This document shows, one piece after another, positions 1-5,742 of a stretch of DNA of 11,163 bases. Made by a program: the position numbers and the translations under genes. Origin of the DNA: DATDYW01 sp036516995 (GTDB taxonomy: Bacteria > Patescibacteriota > Minisyncoccia > Phycocordibacterales > JAACPR01); contig DATDYW010000019.1 in assembly GCA_036516995.1 (NCBI GenBank), positions 1-11,163 of the forward strand, in the 5' to 3' direction. Numbering within the stretch: position 1 is the stretch's first letter; each line of letters begins with the position of its first letter. The notes beneath the pieces are model-generated. The model made no database searches, was not told where the DNA came from, and saw only the letters and a list, made by a program, of their open reading frames with translations.

Positions 1-95
1 GCCGACTCCTTCCCTCCCAGCTGCGAGCGTAGCCAGGCGATTTCCTCCTGGGCATCTTTGAAGCGCGGCGTCTCCGGAACGGAAAAAGTCTCCAC
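1..95 (-). CDS. N-terminal fragment of an unknown protein, cut by the window edge
   Basis: Reading the minus strand from a GTG at 95-93 gives 31 open codons that run off the window. The peptide starts (M)ETFSVPETPRFKDAQEEIAW and continues with a Leu/Arg/Gln-rich stretch that could begin a coiled coil. The composition is that of a soluble protein rather than a random shadow, and a good extended -10 box (TGGCATAAT, CATAAT at 108-103) ends 7 nt before the GTG. I do not recognise the family. In many relatives infA or rpmJ would follow map; this fragment is not recognisably either. No in-frame ATG lies just upstream, so GTG is the best start. The gene is divergent from the membrane protein at 187. 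Confidence 0.5.
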   Translation of the reverse strand, partial: METFSVPETPRFKDAQEEIAWLRSQLGGKES

Positions 96-102
96 GGCGG
101 CA

Positions 103-108
103 ATTATG
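103..108 (-). promoter_or_regulatory. Extended -10 promoter for the minus-strand fragment, probably leaderless
   Basis: The minus strand reads TGG-CATAAT with CATAAT at 108-103, five of six matches to the -10 consensus and an upstream TGn extension. No convincing -35 is present at the right spacing (GGAAAA), which extended -10 promoters tolerate. Transcription would begin about 96-95, on or next to the GTG start at 95. Confidence 0.45.
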
Positions 109-151
109 CCACGAGGTGAGAGCCCTTTTCCGCGTACGGACGTTAACCTAC

Positions 152-179
152 TTGCATTAAAATACATATATGGTATAAT
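152..179 (+). promoter_or_regulatory. Promoter for the membrane-protein gene at 187, probably leaderless
   Basis: TTGCAT at 152-157 (weak -35), a 16-nt spacer, and a perfect TATAAT at 174-179 preceded by TGG, giving an extended -10. The expected transcription start, about 7 nt downstream, falls at 185-187, and the ATG is at 187-189. No Shine-Dalgarno sequence can fit between promoter and start, so a leaderless mRNA is the simplest reading. Confidence 0.7.
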
Positions 180-186
180 ACATAGC

Positions 187-726
187 ATGAGTACATCGAT
201 AGTCATTATTCTTATCGTCACTTCCCTCGTCCTCGGCATGGCCGGCGCCTGGGTCTCACGCAGGGTTGAGCATGTCAGCCGGGCTCTCTGCTCGCGCTTC
301 GACGACTGGGTTTACGAGCACGTCTACACCAGCACCGGAGTGAGCACGCTCCTCTGCGCCGCTGGGTGCCTGACCTTCGCGGGGACGCTCGCCGGCTCAC
401 CGAGCCTGCAGCAGCTCCTCGCGGTGCCGTTCGCGGCAATCGGGTTCTTCGTGGTCTTCTCGGGTCTCCTCGGCCTGATGGCCCTCGTCCTTCAGACGCT
501 GGAGTTCCTCTGGGAAACGGTCACCTTCCAGCGCGACCTGCGCGACGACTGGGACTACTACTCGGGACGGTTCATCGAGTGGCAGCGCGGTCTCCGCAGG
601 GACTGGAACCGCGACCAGACCATTGGTCTGCCCCTCACCGCTATGAGTGTTGTGATAGGCCTTTCTGCCATCGCACTCATCGCCCACACCTACTGGCCGA
701 TGTTGCGCCAGATGTGGAGCAAGTGA
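187..726 (+). CDS. Unknown multi-pass membrane protein
   Basis: A 179-residue protein starting MSTSIVIILIVTSLVLGMAG. Four hydrophobic segments are visible at about residues 4-23, 52-70, 77-105 and 147-168. Between segments 3 and 4 lies a polar, Trp/Asp/Arg-rich stretch (about 110-146) with DDWDYY and RRDWNRD. I recognise no enzyme motif and assign no function. The reading frame is open back to 58, but ATG 187 is preferred: a strong extended -10 at 174-179 places transcription onset on this ATG, and upstream codons give no membrane-like or conserved sequence. It is a single-gene unit, divergent from the fragment at 1-95 and closed by a strong terminator at 733-772. It is the only gene here that stops with TGA. 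Confidence 0.8.
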   Translation: MSTSIVIILIVTSLVLGMAGAWVSRRVEHVSRALCSRFDDWVYEHVYTSTGVSTLLCAAGCLTFAGTLAGSPSLQQLLAVPFAAIGFFVVFSGLLGLMALVLQTLEFLWETVTFQRDLRDDWDYYSGRFIEWQRGLRRDWNRDQTIGLPLTAMSVVIGLSAIALIAHTYWPMLRQMWSK

Positions 727-732
727 GCAATC

Positions 733-772
733 AAGCCGCGGGCGCACAAGCGCCTGCGGCTTTTCCTTTTTT
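733..772 (+). terminator. Rho-independent terminator of the 187-726 gene
   Basis: A GC-rich hairpin with arms 733-745 and 750-762 around an ACAA loop (746-749) is followed by TTTTCCTTTTTT (761-772). It begins 7 nt after the TGA stop. On the minus strand the same hairpin follows map but lacks a downstream T tract, so it is mainly a plus-strand terminator. Confidence 0.9.
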
Positions 773-776
773 AAAA

Positions 777-1550
777 TTATTTAGCCGTCAGAATCAGCGG
801 CTCGCCGAGGGTTACGGCGATTGTGTGCTCGACCTGGGCGGCGATGCCGCCGTCGGTGGTCTCGTAGGTGAAGCCGTCGGCGCCGACGCGAATGCGCGCG
901 CCGCCGGTCGCAAAAATAGGTTCGATGGCAATCACCATGCCGGGCTGAAGCAGCGGCCCCTTCCCCGGCAGCCCCTCGTTGGGCACGTAGGGATCCTCGT
1001 GGAGCGCGTAGCCGACGCCGTGGCCGGCGAGCTCGGCAATCACCGAGAGGTTCGCCTTGCGCGCCTCGGCGCCGATCGCGGCAGAAATATCGCCGACCCG
1101 CTTCCCCGCTTTCGCGGCGGCGATGCCGCGCTTCAGAGCCTTCTTGCAGGCGGCGATGAGATTGAGCGCGGCTTTCGAGGTTGGCGGCACGGCGACGGTG
1201 ACGGCGCTGTCGGTGATTAGCCCGCGGTGCACGAGTCCGGCATCAATCTTCACCACGTCGCCCGGCTGGAAAACTTTCGGCACCAGGTTCGGCACGCCGT
1301 GAACAATTTCGTGATTGACCGACACGCATATTGCCGCGGGGTACTGCTTCCGCGCGCCGGGTGGTCGGTAGCCGAGGAACGCCGGCCGGTCGCCGTCCTC
1401 AGAGAGCATCCGCCGCCCCGCCTCCTCGAGCTGCACCGAGTTCGCCCCCGGCACAACCATCTTTGCCAGCGCCGCGAGGGCGCGCGCCAGCCGCCTGCCC
1501 CCCTCGCGCAGGACCTCTATTTCAGCCTCGGTCTTGAGCCTAATGGCCAC
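777..1550 (-). CDS. map: Type I methionine aminopeptidase
   Basis: Removes the initiator methionine from nascent proteins in the cytoplasm, using a dinuclear metal centre. The protein has 257 residues, normal for a bacterial type I enzyme without an N-terminal extension. All five metal ligands of the pita-bread fold are visible: D103 (KIDAG), D114 (ITDSA), H177 (AGHGVG), E210 (IEPIF) and E241 (QVEHT); H84 (EIVHG) is the substrate-side histidine. The start is GTG at 1550-1548, giving MAIRLKTEAEIEVLREGG; an in-frame TAG lies just upstream, so no longer form exists. GGGGAGGTG occurs about 15 nt before the start, too far for normal use. map usually follows adk closely in this operon; here a plus-strand gene with flanking hairpins separates them, so map probably has its own promoter. 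Confidence 0.96.
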   Translation of the reverse strand: MAIRLKTEAEIEVLREGGRRLARALAALAKMVVPGANSVQLEEAGRRMLSEDGDRPAFLGYRPPGARKQYPAAICVSVNHEIVHGVPNLVPKVFQPGDVVKIDAGLVHRGLITDSAVTVAVPPTSKAALNLIAACKKALKRGIAAAKAGKRVGDISAAIGAEARKANLSVIAELAGHGVGYALHEDPYVPNEGLPGKGPLLQPGMVIAIEPIFATGGARIRVGADGFTYETTDGGIAAQVEHTIAVTLGEPLILTAK

Positions 1551-1556
1551 AAAGCC

Positions 1557-1565
1557 ACGCTAGCA
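1557..1565 (-). promoter_or_regulatory. Possible extended -10 box for map
   Basis: The minus strand reads TGC-TAGCGT (1565-1557), 6 nt before the GTG start of map. The hexamer matches the -10 consensus only at T1, A2 and T6 and no clear -35 is seen. It is listed because the spacing repeats the -10-to-start arrangement of four other genes in this window. Confidence 0.2.
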
Positions 1566-1612
1566 CACCTCCCCAACATACTTTCTTTACCTCCAGCTAC
1601 CCCTCCCCCTCT

Positions 1613-1618
1613 CATAAT
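1613..1618 (+). promoter_or_regulatory. Possible -10 box upstream of the PaaX/Cas2-like gene
   Basis: CATAAT at 1613-1618 matches five of six -10 positions. Transcription would begin near 1625, inside the left arm of the first hairpin, so the mRNA would start with that hairpin. No good -35 is found at 16-18 nt; TTTACC at 1586-1591 is about 21 nt away. Confidence 0.3.
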
Positions 1619-1621
1619 CCA

Positions 1622-1657
1622 CCTACGTAATCAGACCACCTAGTCTGATTACGTAGG
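1622..1657 (+). repeat. Hairpin HP1, left flank of the PaaX/Cas2-like unit
   Basis: Perfect 15-bp inverted repeat: CCTACGTAATCAGAC (1622-1636) and GTCTGATTACGTAGG (1643-1657) around the loop CACCTA. There is no T tract after it, so it is not a terminator on the plus strand. The right arm runs into AGGAA (1655-1659), the only Shine-Dalgarno-like sequence before GTG 1663. It is related to HP2 at 2211-2242: 27 of 32 aligned bases are identical and the orientation is the same. Confidence 0.9.
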
Positions 1658-1662
1658 AACTA

Positions 1663-2217
1663 GTGAAAGTAAACCGCGTAAAGCTGGGGAGGTTGGGACG
1701 GGCAATGTTGCTTGCACTAAAACTGCTGCCGGTAAGTCAGTACGATATTCAGAATCGGGCTCTGAAACGCCGGCTCCGCGCAGAGATTCGGAATCTTCCG
1801 GAAGATGATTTCAGGCAGACAGCACGACGACTCGCCCGCAACGGCCTTGCTACTTTCAATGAAAGTTCAGGCGTCATTCGTCTAACTTCAAAAGGAAGTC
1901 GCGAGGCGATCGCTCGTTCGCTCGGGGTAAAAAAGCTTGCAATGCCAACACTTTGGGACGGTGTCTGGCGGATGGTGTGTTTCGATGTTCCTAAATATAA
2001 AAACAGCCGACGACGGTTGTTGCGTGAGGGACTAATCGCTCTAGGCTTCCACCCCATTCAACAGTCCGTGTTTGTGCACCCAGGCGAATGCCGGATTATC
2101 GTCGAAGAGCTTGCTTCGGCACTCGGCTTGGAACGCGAGGTTGTCTACGTCGAGGCCGAACTGCCAAGTCGTGATGCCGAACTACGTTGTCGATTTTTTA
2201 AAAAAAGGAATATGTAA
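1663..2217 (+). CDS. PaaX-like protein: winged-helix domain plus Cas2-like domain
   Basis: A 184-residue protein. Residues about 10-88 look like a winged helix-turn-helix (RRLARNGLATFNESSGVIRLTSKG is helix plus wing). Residues about 98-184 match the Cas2-like central domain of PaaX-type regulators: WDGVWRMVCFDVPK, with D108 at the position of the Cas2 catalytic aspartate, then LGFHPIQQSVFVHPGEC (128-143), typical of the Parcubacterial versions often labelled Cas2. The usual third PaaX domain is absent. DNA or RNA binding is expected; nuclease activity is not shown. The start is GTG 1663 with AGGAA 4 nt upstream; ATG 1705 is possible but would shorten the first helix. The TAA stop (2215-2217) lies inside hairpin HP2. 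There is no cas1, other cas gene or CRISPR array nearby, so a role in spacer acquisition is unlikely. Confidence 0.85.
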   Translation: MKVNRVKLGRLGRAMLLALKLLPVSQYDIQNRALKRRLRAEIRNLPEDDFRQTARRLARNGLATFNESSGVIRLTSKGSREAIARSLGVKKLAMPTLWDGVWRMVCFDVPKYKNSRRRLLREGLIALGFHPIQQSVFVHPGECRIIVEELASALGLEREVVYVEAELPSRDAELRCRFFKKRNM

Positions 2218-2242
2218 TCAGCCTACCTAGGCTGATTACATA
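2200..2242 (-). terminator. Possible terminator of adk, formed by HP2 and a T run
   Basis: On the minus strand HP2 (2242-2211) is followed by TTCCTTTTTTT, the complement of the A7 run at 2200-2206. It lies 21 nt after the adk stop, a typical terminator position. The stem is long but rather AT-rich and the T run starts a few bases late, so efficiency is uncertain. Confidence 0.4.
2211..2242 (+). repeat. Hairpin HP2, right flank of the PaaX/Cas2-like unit
   Basis: Inverted repeat TATGTAATCAGCCTA (2211-2225) and TAGGCTGATTACATA (2228-2242), 15 bp with a CC loop, or 13 bp with the loop TACCTA. Compared with HP1, pair C1626-G1653 has become T2213-A2240 and pair A1635-T1644 has become C2222-G2231; one further change is in the loop. 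Both changed pairs keep complementarity. The TAA stop codon of the PaaX/Cas2-like gene is in the left arm. Confidence 0.9.
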
Positions 2243-2263
2243 CACGAAGAGGGAGGATAAATT

Positions 2264-2854
2264 CTAGAGGCCGAGGGCGGTGAGGATGGCGGCGTGAACG
2301 GCGTCGATGGACTGCTCGCCGTCGATTTCGGCAAAGGAGATCGTGGGGTGACCGCTGAAGTGCTTCACCACCGGCTCAACCTCGCGCTCGAACCAATCCA
2401 TTCGGGCGTTTACATCGGCAATTTCAACATCATCGGCACGACCCCTGGCTGTTAGCCGCTCCACCGCCCAGGCGCGGGTGACCTTGATGTGAATCACCGC
2501 CACATCATCGCGTTTAAAAAACTGAAGAGCGGATTCAAGGGTGCGGGCCTCCGCCACCCGGCGCGGGCTGCCGTCGATGAGCAGGTGGTTCTCGGCGGTC
2601 AGGTGCTCGACCAGCTCGCCTGTCCAAGCCCAAATGGAGAGGAACTCGGGCTGGAGTCCGCCGGTCTCGTTTATCGCCCGCGAGAACGAGGCGGCGTAGG
2701 TTGGCCCGGCGATAAAGTCGCGGAACCGCTTCCCGGACTCCATGTGAAAGACGGGGCGGCCGGTGCTCTTGGTGAGCACCTCGGAGAGCTTCTCGACCTG
2801 CGTTCCTTTCCCCGAACCGGAGCGGCCGAGGAGGATGACGGTCATTGGTTTCAT
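2264..2854 (-). CDS. adk: Adenylate-kinase-like nucleoside monophosphate kinase
   Basis: Transfers a phosphate between ATP and a nucleoside monophosphate (normally AMP) in the cytoplasm. The 196-residue protein has the P-loop GRSGSGKGT (10-18), an NMP-binding region ESGKRFRDF (39-47) in place of the usual STGDxxR, DGSPR (94-98) for the usual DGFPR, and RGRADD (137-142), the LID arginine/aspartate motif. It is a short-LID form without zinc cysteines. Its position after secY supports adk, but the altered NMP site leaves other monophosphate specificities open. ATG 2854 is chosen over the upstream ATG at 2881 because the P-loop strand begins there and TACAAT lies 8 nt upstream; ATG 2845 (MTVILLG) is a close alternative. 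Plus-strand genes on both sides isolate it from secY and map. Confidence 0.88.
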   Translation of the reverse strand: MKPMTVILLGRSGSGKGTQVEKLSEVLTKSTGRPVFHMESGKRFRDFIAGPTYAASFSRAINETGGLQPEFLSIWAWTGELVEHLTAENHLLIDGSPRRVAEARTLESALQFFKRDDVAVIHIKVTRAWAVERLTARGRADDVEIADVNARMDWFEREVEPVVKHFSGHPTISFAEIDGEQSIDAVHAAILTALGL

Positions 2855-2862
2855 GCGGGAGC

Positions 2863-2868
2863 ATTGTA
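2863..2868 (-). promoter_or_regulatory. Possible -10 box for adk
   Basis: The minus strand reads TACAAT (2868-2863), five of six -10 matches, ending 8 nt before ATG 2854. The -35 candidate at a 17-nt spacer is TGTCAA, poor. If used, the adk mRNA would have almost no leader. The site lies back to back with the promoter of the 2921 gene. Confidence 0.35.
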
Positions 2869-2885
2869 GCGCCACAGGCATCTAC

Positions 2886-2914
2886 TTGACATCTACAATT
2901 TTATAGACTAGAGT
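2886..2914 (+). promoter_or_regulatory. Promoter for the small membrane protein at 2921, probably leaderless
   Basis: A perfect TTGACA (2886-2891), a 17-nt spacer and TAGAGT (2909-2914, four of six). Transcription would begin at about 2921, which is the A of the ATG. The six bases before the ATG (ATTTTT) hold no Shine-Dalgarno sequence. Confidence 0.65.
2891..2899 (+). repeat. Left copy of the 9-bp direct repeat ATCTACAAT
   Basis: ATCTACAAT occurs here and again at 3337-3345, so the two copies bracket the small membrane-protein gene, its terminator and the 3250-3311 hairpin. It could be a target-site duplication from an insertion, or chance. Confidence 0.3.
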
Positions 2915-2920
2915 ATTTTT

Positions 2921-3193
2921 ATGAAAAAGGTCTTTTCTCTCCTGGGCTGGCCGGTCGCCGCCGTCGCCCTTCACCTCGCGTGGGGCGCCATCCTCGTCGG
3001 CAGCATTGGAACCGTTGGCGGCCTGGCCGGCTACGCTGCGGCGCACCTCGGCGCCTCCCCCGACGCAATCCTCTGGGTCTGCGTCGGCGGCACGCTCGCC
3101 GTGATGCTGCTGGCCTCGCCCATCACCGCCCGCGTCCAGGGCAACATCGGCACCCTCGCCGCCGCGATGCTGCTTCGAGCCTCGCAGACGTAG
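2921..3193 (+). CDS. Small unknown membrane protein
   Basis: A 90-residue hydrophobic protein starting MKKVFSLLGWPVAAVALHLA. Two long hydrophobic regions are visible at about residues 8-40 and 49-66, followed by a shorter one at about 75-86; the first is rich in small residues (GSIGTVGGLAGYAAAHLG). Two or three membrane passes are likely. The positively charged MKK start is typical of an inner-membrane anchor. I recognise no family and assign no function. Start ATG 2921 is set by the promoter at 2886-2914. The stop codon TAG lies in the loop of its terminator hairpin. It stands alone on the plus strand between secY and adk, an unusual place, with host-like high G+C. Confidence 0.8.
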   Translation: MKKVFSLLGWPVAAVALHLAWGAILVGSIGTVGGLAGYAAAHLGASPDAILWVCVGGTLAVMLLASPITARVQGNIGTLAAAMLLRASQT

Positions 3194-3208
3194 CGAGGTT
3201 TTTCTTTT
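3178..3208 (+). terminator. Rho-independent terminator of the 2921-3193 gene
   Basis: Arms CCTCGC (3180-3185) and GCGAGG (3193-3198), extendable outward by G-T and A-T pairs, around a 7-nt loop, then TTTTTCTTTT (3199-3208). The coding region stops inside the hairpin. Confidence 0.85.
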
Positions 3209-3249
3209 CTCTCCTACAGAGTTACCACAAAAGCGACAGTCGCCAGCGA

Positions 3250-3311
3250 AAATCGCTCCGACCGTCCCCGACGGCGTACTTAATGTACGACGAGGGGCGG
3301 AGGAGCGATTT
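3250..3311 (-). terminator. Long intergenic hairpin after secY, possible operon terminator
   Basis: AAATCGCTCC (3250-3259) pairs with GGAGCGATTT (3302-3311); inside it CCGTCCC (3262-3268) pairs with GGGGCGG (3294-3300, one G-T pair); the tip is CGTAC/GTACG (3275-3279, 3285-3289) around TTAAT. On the minus strand it lies 35 nt after the secY stop and ends in ATTTTC, a short T tract. It is plausible as the end of the ribosomal-protein operon, facing the plus-strand terminator at 3178-3208. Confidence 0.4.
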
Positions 3312-3336
3312 ACGCGGCGAATGGAGCTTTCCGTGT

Positions 3337-3345
3337 ATCTACAAT
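3337..3345 (+). repeat. Right copy of the 9-bp direct repeat ATCTACAAT
   Basis: Identical to 2891-2899 and directly next to the secY stop codon (3348-3346). See the left copy. Confidence 0.3.
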
Positions 3346-4614
<1,269 letters not shown>

Positions 4615-4619
4615 TTTGG

Positions 4620-5060
4620 CTACTTCGCGACGCTGCCGCCGCCCTTCTCGATGGCGACGCGGGACACGGCCGAGACCGCAACACCCTCGAACGTGACCGC
4701 GCCAATCGCGCCGCCGCCGAGCACCTTCACGCGCCGGTACCGGCCGCCGCGCGGGGAGACGAGGCCGCGCTCGGCGAGCGACTTGGGCGAGACCGTCTCC
4801 CCCGCCCTGAAAGCTCCCGCGATACGCGCGAGCGAGACCGGCATCACATCTTTCTGGAACGACTTGAAGCTCGACTTGCCGCGGCCGCGCATCTTCGGCA
4901 GCTTCTTGATGATGTCGCGCATCTCCGGGCGCTTCTTGCGCCCGGCCCTGGCGTTCTGGCCCTTGGTGCCGCGGCCGGCGGTCTTGCCGCGCTTGCCGCC
5001 GCGGCCGACGCGCTGCGAGCGCGTCCGCGGGGTCTTGGGCTTGAGGGTGTTGTTTTGCAT
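4620..5060 (-). CDS. rplO: 50S ribosomal protein L15 (uL15)
   Basis: Late-assembling 50S protein. The 146-residue protein shows the basic Gly-rich N-terminal arm (SQRVGRGGKRGKTAGRGTKG, about 15-34), which threads into 23S rRNA, and a C-terminal globular part with SLAERGLVS and VKVLGGGAIG. ATG 5060 (MQNNTLKP) is chosen: the frame stays open to 5108, but that extra part overlaps rpsE and has no L15 character. It begins 10 nt after the rpsE stop. In most bacteria rpmD (L30) would lie between rpsE and rplO; there is no room for it here. No Shine-Dalgarno sequence is visible. Confidence 0.97.
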   Translation of the reverse strand: MQNNTLKPKTPRTRSQRVGRGGKRGKTAGRGTKGQNARAGRKKRPEMRDIIKKLPKMRGRGKSSFKSFQKDVMPVSLARIAGAFRAGETVSPKSLAERGLVSPRGGRYRRVKVLGGGAIGAVTFEGVAVSAVSRVAIEKGGGSVAK

Positions 5061-5070
5061 GGCGGCAGCG

Positions 5071-5718
5071 CTACTCGGCCACGGGCAGAGCGGCAGCCAC
5101 CGCTGCAACGTGCCTGCCCCGCGGCGCGCGCAGGCCGCGGAGCGCCTTGAGCGCCGCGCGGGCGATGTTGAGCTTGTTCTTGCTGCCGGAGAGCACCTTG
5201 GCGTTCACGTCTTTGACGCCGGCCAGCTCGAGGCAGTCGCGCAGCGCCGAGCCCGCGATGAGGCCGCGGCTGGGCGCCGGGCAAATCCAGATGCGGGCGC
5301 TGGAGAACTTGGCGAAGGCCTCGTGCGGAATGGAGCCCGAGGCGGTGGTGCGCACCGTGACCATGCTCCGGCGGGCGTCCTTGAGCGCCTTGTCCATCGC
5401 CAGCGCGGTGTCGGAGGCCTTGCCGAGGCCGACGCCGACCCTGCCGCGGCGGTCGCCGGCGACGATCGCCACGGAGAAGTTGAAGCGGCGGCCGCCCTTG
5501 CCGACGCGGGTCACGCGGCGAACGGAGAGCGTCCGCTGGTCGAGGTCGGAGCGGGGCTTGCCCTTGCCGTCGCCGCGTGGGCCGCGGGTTGGCCGGCCGC
5601 CGCCCTGGCCGCGCTGGTTGCTGCGCGTGCCGCGGGGCAGGCGCGGGCCGCGCTTCGCCTCGGGGGCGGGAGCGATCGGAGCCGGGGGGGCGCTGCTCGT
5701 GATTACGGTGCCGGTCAT
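5071..5718 (-). CDS. rpsE: 30S ribosomal protein S5 (uS5)
   Basis: 30S protein involved in decoding accuracy and the mRNA entry channel. Of 215 residues, about 63-125 form the double-stranded-RNA-binding-like S5 domain (VTRVGKGGRRFNF, GRVGVGLGKA) and about 128-195 the C-terminal domain (GSIPHEAFAKFSSA, GLIAGSALRDCLELAGVKDV). The first 60 residues are a Pro/Arg/Gly-rich extension absent from the E. coli protein; no later methionine is available before the domain, so the extension seems real. Spacing is 24 nt after rplR and 10 nt before rplO. No Shine-Dalgarno sequence precedes the ATG. Confidence 0.97.
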   Translation of the reverse strand: MTGTVITSSAPPAPIAPAPEAKRGPRLPRGTRSNQRGQGGGRPTRGPRGDGKGKPRSDLDQRTLSVRRVTRVGKGGRRFNFSVAIVAGDRRGRVGVGLGKASDTALAMDKALKDARRSMVTVRTTASGSIPHEAFAKFSSARIWICPAPSRGLIAGSALRDCLELAGVKDVNAKVLSGSKNKLNIARAALKALRGLRAPRGRHVAAVAAALPVAE

Positions 5719-5742
5719 GGTGGTGTCGGTTGCGTCGCCCGA

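Larger units (their letters stand above)
1622..2242 (+). mobile_element. Candidate hairpin-bounded single-gene element carrying a PaaX/Cas2-like protein
   Basis: This 621-bp unit consists of HP1, one gene and HP2, with almost nothing else inside. It lies on the opposite strand between adk and map, genes that normally adjoin, and its coding part is about 52% G+C by hand count (1681-2217), below the visibly richer neighbours. The hairpins have the same orientation, as do the subterminal hairpins of IS200/IS605 elements, but the protein shows no Y1 transposase motif. Only a CAC trinucleotide is shared at both outer edges (1620-1622, 2243-2245), so there is no convincing target duplication. The alternative is a resident autoregulated gene whose hairpins are operators or RNA structures. 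Mobility is inference. Confidence 0.35.

Noticed and set aside
58..186. Longer form of the membrane protein starting at 58
   Set aside because: It would run through its own promoter and over the divergent gene's start; a perfect extended -10 places the start at ATG 187.
1663..2217. The gene as a CRISPR adaptation nuclease Cas2
   Set aside because: The N-terminal winged helix and the WDGVWR/FDVP arrangement are those of PaaX-like proteins; there is no cas1, no other cas gene and no repeat-spacer array in the window.
2194..2242. Programmed frameshift at T6A7 stimulated by hairpin HP2
   Set aside because: The zero-frame codons are TTT TTT AAA AAA AGG, which do not fit a classical X XXY YYZ slippery site, and a shifted frame would add only about 20 residues of no recognisable sequence. 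The A run is better explained as the T tract of a minus-strand terminator.
1620..2245. CAC at both outer edges of the hairpin unit as a target-site duplication
   Set aside because: Three bases are too few to distinguish from chance, and the exact element boundaries are unknown.
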